DNA from: an uncultured Lachnospiraceae bacterium
GTDB lineage: Bacteria > Bacillota > Clostridia > Lachnospirales > Lachnospiraceae
Direction of reading: 5' to 3'
DNA: 5,706 bases
Assembly (NCBI GenBank): GCA_934359535.1
Contig: CAKRLN010000151.1
Location: forward strand, 1-5,706
Part shown: one piece after another, positions 5,311 through 5,706 of the stretch
Position numbering within the stretch: the first letter of the stretch is position 1
Layout: each line of letters begins with the position of its first letter
Position numbers and translations under genes: made by a program
The notes under the pieces: model-generated
Database searches by the model: none
Told to the model about the DNA's origin: nothing
What the model saw: only the letters and a program-made list of their open reading frames with translations

Positions 5311-5706
5311 ATGTCAGAGAATACATGTCTTGAAAAACAGCCGTTATGTCAGGAAATGCTTGACAAAATGAACGCATACTGGCGTGCTGCAAACTACTTA
5401 TCAGCAGGTCAGCTTTATCTTTTGGATAACCCTCTTTTAAAAGAGCCGCTTACCTTAGACCAGATTAAGAAAAAGATCGTAGGACACTGGGGAACCGTAC
5501 CGGGACAGAACTTTGTCTATGTACATTGCAACCGTGCTATCAAACGCTATGATCTTGATATGATCTTACTTTCCGGACCGGGACACGGCGGAAACTTTAT
5601 GATCGCAAATACCTATCTGGAAGGAACCTACAGCGAGATTTATCCAAACATCAGCCAGGATGAAGAGGGGATGAAGAAGATGTTTAAGCAGTTCTCATTC
5701 CCATGC
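5311..5706 (+). CDS. xfp: Phosphoketolase, N-terminal part (cut by window edge)
   Basis: First 132 codons of a xylulose-5-phosphate/fructose-6-phosphate phosphoketolase, a cytoplasmic thiamine diphosphate enzyme that uses phosphate to split sugar phosphates into acetyl phosphate plus glyceraldehyde-3-phosphate or erythrose-4-phosphate. Full proteins are about 790-820 residues, so roughly a sixth is visible. Family signatures are [15 protein letters not shown] (23-37), [11 protein letters not shown] (58-68), H72 in VHCNR and SGPGHGG (88-94); H59, H72 and the GPGHGG histidine correspond to conserved active-site positions. The start is supported by AGGAGG (5299-5304), six bases before ATG. Whether the enzyme prefers xylulose-5-phosphate or both substrates cannot be read from this portion. 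It lies 124 bases after the ATPase gene, probably as a separate transcription unit. Confidence 0.95.
   Translation, partial: MSENTCLEKQPLCQEMLDKMNAYWRAANYLSAGQLYLLDNPLLKEPLTLDQIKKKIVGHWGTVPGQNFVYVHCNRAIKRYDLDMILLSGPGHGGNFMIANTYLEGTYSEIYPNISQDEEGMKKMFKQFSFPC

Overview
The window looks like a chromosomal stretch from a Lachnospiraceae-type gut Firmicute (Roseburia, Agathobacter, Blautia or a relative). This is inferred from moderate-to-low GC, strong AGGAGG-type ribosome binding sites, Gram-positive sigma-A promoters, and a rhamnose pathway next to a phosphoketolase. No marker gene fixes the genus.

Layout: (1) 1-116 is the end of an upstream region with a small hairpin. (2) 117-3509 on the + strand is an L-rhamnose catabolic cluster: rhaA (L-rhamnose isomerase), rhaD (rhamnulose-1-phosphate aldolase) and fucO (lactaldehyde reductase / 1,2-propanediol oxidoreductase). 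fucO has its own well-formed promoter inside the cluster. (3) 3510-3830 is a 321-base gap. It holds a truncated AraC-family regulator remnant on the minus strand (3551-3703), overlapping hairpin-forming repeats, three spaced copies of a 13-base motif, and a strong extended -10 promoter. (4) 3831-5186 is a complete AAA-type ATPase with a C-terminal DUF4143 (PD-(D/E)XK-like) domain. (5) 5187-5310 has two neighbouring dyads and a tentative promoter. (6) 5311-5706 is the first 132 codons of a phosphoketolase cut off by the window edge.

How the genes work together: RhaA turns L-rhamnose into L-rhamnulose. A kinase (RhaB, not in this window) would make L-rhamnulose-1-phosphate. RhaD splits that into dihydroxyacetone phosphate and L-lactaldehyde, and FucO reduces the lactaldehyde to 1,2-propanediol while recycling NADH. 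The phosphoketolase belongs to pentose/hexose phosphate catabolism and is probably a separate unit. The ATPase has no evident link to sugar metabolism and is visibly more A/T-rich than its neighbours.

Most of the window is well understood. The parts least explained by known genes are the AraC remnant with its nested hairpins, the spaced repeats ahead of the ATPase gene, and the dyads in front of fucO and the phosphoketolase gene. I do not see convincing evidence of a wholly new system.
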